DNA of 64,000 bases, taken from contig NC_040032.1 in NCBI RefSeq assembly GCF_000972845.2, positions 13,152,002-13,216,001 on the forward strand, written 5' to 3'. The notes under the pieces are model-generated. The model did no database searches. It saw only the letters and a program-made list of their open reading frames with translations, and had not been told where the DNA came from. The translations under genes were made by a program, and so were the position numbers. Position 1 is the stretch's first letter; the number at the start of each line of letters is the position of its first letter. The DNA is from Larimichthys crocea. Taxonomy: Eukaryota; Chordata; Actinopteri; Sciaenidae. Of the stretch, positions 60,729 through 64,000 are shown in pieces.

Positions 60729-62890
60729 CAGGTGTGCACCTTTAAAACAGACCAATTTTTGCATTATTAATAATGCAGACACCCACTTAGTTTATAATAT
60801 TTTATCCATGCACCGGTTGCAAGCAGGCTAATTCATTATTTTAGTTATATTTGAAAAGATCTTAGCACACGTATAACTTCTTTGCATGGTTCATTTCTCT
60901 GCAAATGTTTAATTTCTTTGCAAATGTTTAATTTCTTTGCAAATGTTTAATTTCGTTGCAAAGGTTCAGTTTTGCTGCACACATTCAATTTCCTACCATA
61001 GGTGAAAACGAGCAGGTTTGCACCTTTAAAACAGGCCACCTATACTAGAAATACTAGATACCTAGTATTTGTGAACAATTTCTGCATTATTAATAATGAA
61101 TGGGAAAAAAACATGCAGATACCCACTAGTTTAGAATATTTTATCCAAGCTCCGGTTGCAAGCAGGCTAATTCATTATATTAGTTATATTTGAAAAGATC
61201 TTAGCACACGTATAACTTCTCTGCATGCTTCATTTCTCTGCAAATGTTTAATTTCTTTGCAAATGTTTAGTTTCTTTGCAAAGCTTCAGTTTTGCTGCAC
61301 ATATTCAATTTCCTGCCATAGGTGTAAACGAGCATGTTTGCACCTTTAAAACAAAACCACCTGCTATTAGTGAACAATTTTTTGCATTATTAATAATGCA
61401 GATACCCACTAGTTTAGAATATTTTATCCAAGCTCCGGTTGCAAGCAGGCTAATTCATTATATTAGTTATATTTGAAAAGATCTTAGCACACGTATAACT
61501 TCTTTGCATGGTTCATTTCTCTGCAAATGTTTAATTTCTTTGCAAATGTTTAGTTTCTTTGCAAAGCTTCAGTTTTGCTGCACATATTCAATTTCCTACC
61601 ATAGGTGTAAACGAGCAGGTTTGCACCTTTAAAACAAGCCACCTGCTATTAGTGAACAATTTTTTGCATTATTAATAATGCAGACACCCACTAGTTTAGA
61701 ATATTTTATCCAAGCTCCGGTTGCAAGCAGGCTAATTCATTATATTAGTTATATTTGAAAAGATCTTAGCACACGTATAACTTCTTTGCATGGTTCATTT
61801 CTCTGCAAATGTTTAATTTCTTTGCAAAGGTTCAGTTTTGCTGCACATATTCAATTTCCTACCATAGGTGTAAACGAGCAGGTTTGCACCTTTAAAACAA
61901 AACCACCTGCTATTTGTGAACAATTTTTGCATTATTAATAATGCAGACACCCACTAGTTTAGAATATTTTATCCAAGCACCGGTTGCAAGCAGGCTAATT
62001 CATTATATTAGTTATATTTGAAAAAGATCTTAGCACACGTATAACTTCTTTGCATGGTTAATTTCTCTGCAAAGGCTGCAAATTTCCTACCACAGGTTTA
62101 TAATTCGAGGGAAATAGGTGAAATCGAGCAGGTTTGCACCTTTAAAACAGGCCACCTGCTATTTGTGAACAATTTTTTGCATTATTAATAATGCAGACAC
62201 CCACTAGTTTAGAATATTTTATCCAAGCTCCGGTTGCAAGCAGGCTAATTCATTATATTAGTTATATTTGAAAAGATCTTAGCACACGTATAACTTCTTT
62301 GCATGGTTCATTTCTCTGCAAAGGCTGCAAATTTCCTACCACAGGTTTATAATTCGAGGGAAATAGGTGAAATCGAGCAGGTTTGCACCTTTAAAACAGG
62401 CCACCTGCTATTAGTGAACAATTTTTTGCATTATTAATAATGCAGACACCCACTAGTTTAGAATATTTTATCCAAGCTCCGGTTGCAAGCAGGCTAATTC
62501 ATTATATTAGTTATATTTGAAAATATCTTAGCACACGTATAACTTCTTTGCATGGTTCATTTCTTTGCAAAGGCTGCAAATTTCCTACCACAGGTTTATA
62601 ATTCGAGGGAAATAGGTGAAATCGAGCAGGTTTGCACCTTTAAAACAGGCCACCTGGTATTTGTGAACAATTTCTGCATTATTAAAAATAAATGGATAAT
62701 TAAATAAATAAATAAAATGCAGATACCCAGTAGTTTATAATATTTTATCCAAGCTCCGGTTGCAAGCAGGCTAATTCATTATATTAGTTATATTAATTAT
62801 ATTTAAAAGATCTTAGCACATGTTTAATTTCTTTGCAAAGGTTCAGTTTTGCTGCACATATTCAATTTCCTACCACAGGTTTATAATTTA
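60729..62890. repeat. eight-copy tandem array, monomers about 250-320 bp
   Basis: Monomers begin with CAGGTTTGCACCTTTAAAA or a close variant at 60729, 61013, 61333, 61615, 61879, 62129, 62378 and 62627. Each contains CCGGTTGCAAGCAGGCTAAT (at 60813, 61152, 61435, 61717, 61980, 62230, 62479, 62756), a TTAGCACACGTATAACTTC-like segment (altered in the last copy), and a perfect or near-perfect 18-bp palindrome. Earlier monomers also carry internal repeats of a CTTTGCAAATGTTTAATTT-like motif. The 249-250-bp monomers at 61879-62627 end instead in a TTTATAATTCGAGGGAAATA variant. Small open frames inside the array repeat each other and are artefacts. The array lies about 450 bp upstream of the ints2 leader. 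I do not recognise it as a known satellite. Confidence 0.95.
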
Positions 62891-62989
62891 AATGCAGATT
62901 TATTTATCTTGTGGGTTAATTTTAATGTATGTTTACTGTGTCATAGGTCAACTTTAATGTATTTTTTATGTATTTTTACTGGGTCTCAT

Positions 62990-63022
62990 GCTGCTACTGG
63001 ATTTCCCTTGGGATCAGTAAAG

Positions 63023-63055
<33 letters not shown>
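62990..63055 (+). repeat. (TATC)n tract on a LINE/SINE-type 3' tail
   Basis: GGATTTCCCTTGGGATCAGT followed by AAAGTATCTATC and eight TATC units to 63055. The same AATAAAGTAT-like tail ends the SINE at 59216, as expected when LINEs and SINEs share a 3' end. Confidence 0.7.
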
Positions 63056-64000
63056 GTGTCTGTCTGTAGCTATACTGTATATTAACATTTTCTTTCTAAA
63101 TGTGTAAGAGGCTAATATATTTTTCTTCTGAATATATTAATTTATCTATCTATCAATAAATATATTTGGATAACATGACAGAAGTCATAAATGTGTTTCA
63201 GAATATCTAAATTAAACCACATTAAGATTTAACGTGGCATGGCACACTTGGTTTTACAAGGCCATAACCAAACACCCAAAGTGTCTGTCTGTTTGTAACT
63301 ATATAGATTTCTCCTTTAAACGCTGCATTCGTTTACCTACCCAGTCACTGACATGTTGTCAGTGTGAATTCCACTACATTTTCAAGGGCAAAGTGACAGC
63401 AGTTGCTGAGGGATGAAGGCTAAACAGAGCAGGACCTCTGTGTATTCAAAGGCTGCTGACAGCAATGAAAAATGCAGAAAAGAAATTCTCAAAAGAAAGA
63501 ATTGCCAGCTGCTACCACACGACCCCGAGGCAATCCAGTCATTTACAAGTAAGATATCCGACTCAAATTATTATGCAGGGCTATTCCGATGCCTTTTTCA
63601 CTTGAGTGAATATAGTGTGGTAACAAGCTTGCAGACATACTGTGTTACTGCAAACAACCATGATTCCCCAAAAAGAAAACATGGCACTGGACTGAAAATT
63701 AATTTTTAGGGTTTTATTAAATATTGAATTTATTTATCTACACTCAAAAGACCAAATACATTTTTTTTTTCTGGTCAAATCTTTCCAAGCCAACAAATAA
63801 TTGGCAAATATGCAAGGCAAAGAGCAAAACCAATGGATTTTCAATAGTCAAAGTACAGTTTCCCTCTAAACAGGAGAAATCCAGACAGTAGATCTTCCTT
63901 TGTGCACGCTGCATATCCAGTGGGCCGCCATCCATAGCTGGTTAAAGTTCATTTACACCACACATTTACTTTCACACTGAAGTAAAATTGGTCTAAATGT
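63056..64000. other. flank with one doubtful open frame
   Basis: A 98-codon frame on the plus strand (63413-63709) begins MKAKQSRTSVYSKAADSNEK and contains ACAAGTAAGA at about 63546, a possible splice donor. It is lysine-rich and has no domain I recognise. It could be an exon of a neighbouring gene or chance. The remainder is AT-rich. Confidence 0.3.

Noticed and set aside
61002..61476. Two similar small open frames (61002-61193 and 61276-61476)
   Set aside because: Both are translations of the same tandem monomer and share their C-terminal part for that reason.
60729..62890. CRISPR-like array of repeats and spacers
   Set aside because: Monomers are 250-320 bp tandem copies with no unique spacers, and the genome is clearly eukaryotic.

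Overview
This is nuclear DNA of a vertebrate, most likely a percomorph teleost. One multi-exon gene with GT-AG introns is readable on the minus strand. The rest is AT-rich, gene-free sequence with many CA/TG microsatellites and transposon relics of kinds common in bony fish (tRNA-derived SINEs, small hAT elements with 8-bp target duplications, a decayed LINE).

Layout: positions 1 to about 42,690 contain no coding exon I can recognise. They hold microsatellites, a 585-bp hAT element (4421-5005) beside a perfect 41-bp tandem duplication, a tRNA-derived SINE near 26,710, a broken LINE reverse-transcriptase fragment near 30,570, several other dispersed repeats, and some blocks rich in TAAT-type motifs that look like candidate conserved noncoding elements. 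Positions 42,690 to about 60,350 are the complete ints2 gene, Integrator complex subunit 2. It has 24 coding exons plus one upstream noncoding exon and encodes a predicted 1,211-residue protein whose reading frame closes across every splice junction. Its introns carry a second hAT element (44066-44428) and, in the first coding intron, a SINE nested inside another repeat. Positions 60,350-60,730 are the putative promoter and flank. Positions 60,729-62,890 are a striking eight-copy tandem array (monomers of about 250-320 bp) whose monomers carry a perfect 18-bp palindrome. The last kilobase holds a (TATC)n tract at a LINE/SINE-type tail and one open frame of doubtful status.

Only one gene product is evident, so no multi-gene system can be described. 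ints2 encodes a scaffold subunit of Integrator, the nuclear complex that binds RNA polymerase II, cleaves nascent snRNA and other transcripts, and attenuates promoter-proximal transcription. The human order TBX2-TBX4-BRIP1-INTS2-MED13 is known from the literature. I recognise neither brip1 nor med13 here, so the 42-kb flank is reported as gene-free to my reading rather than proven empty. I found no convincing undescribed biological system. The most unusual structures are the palindrome-bearing array beside the ints2 5' end and the GCTAAC/GCTAG motif cluster in its first intron.
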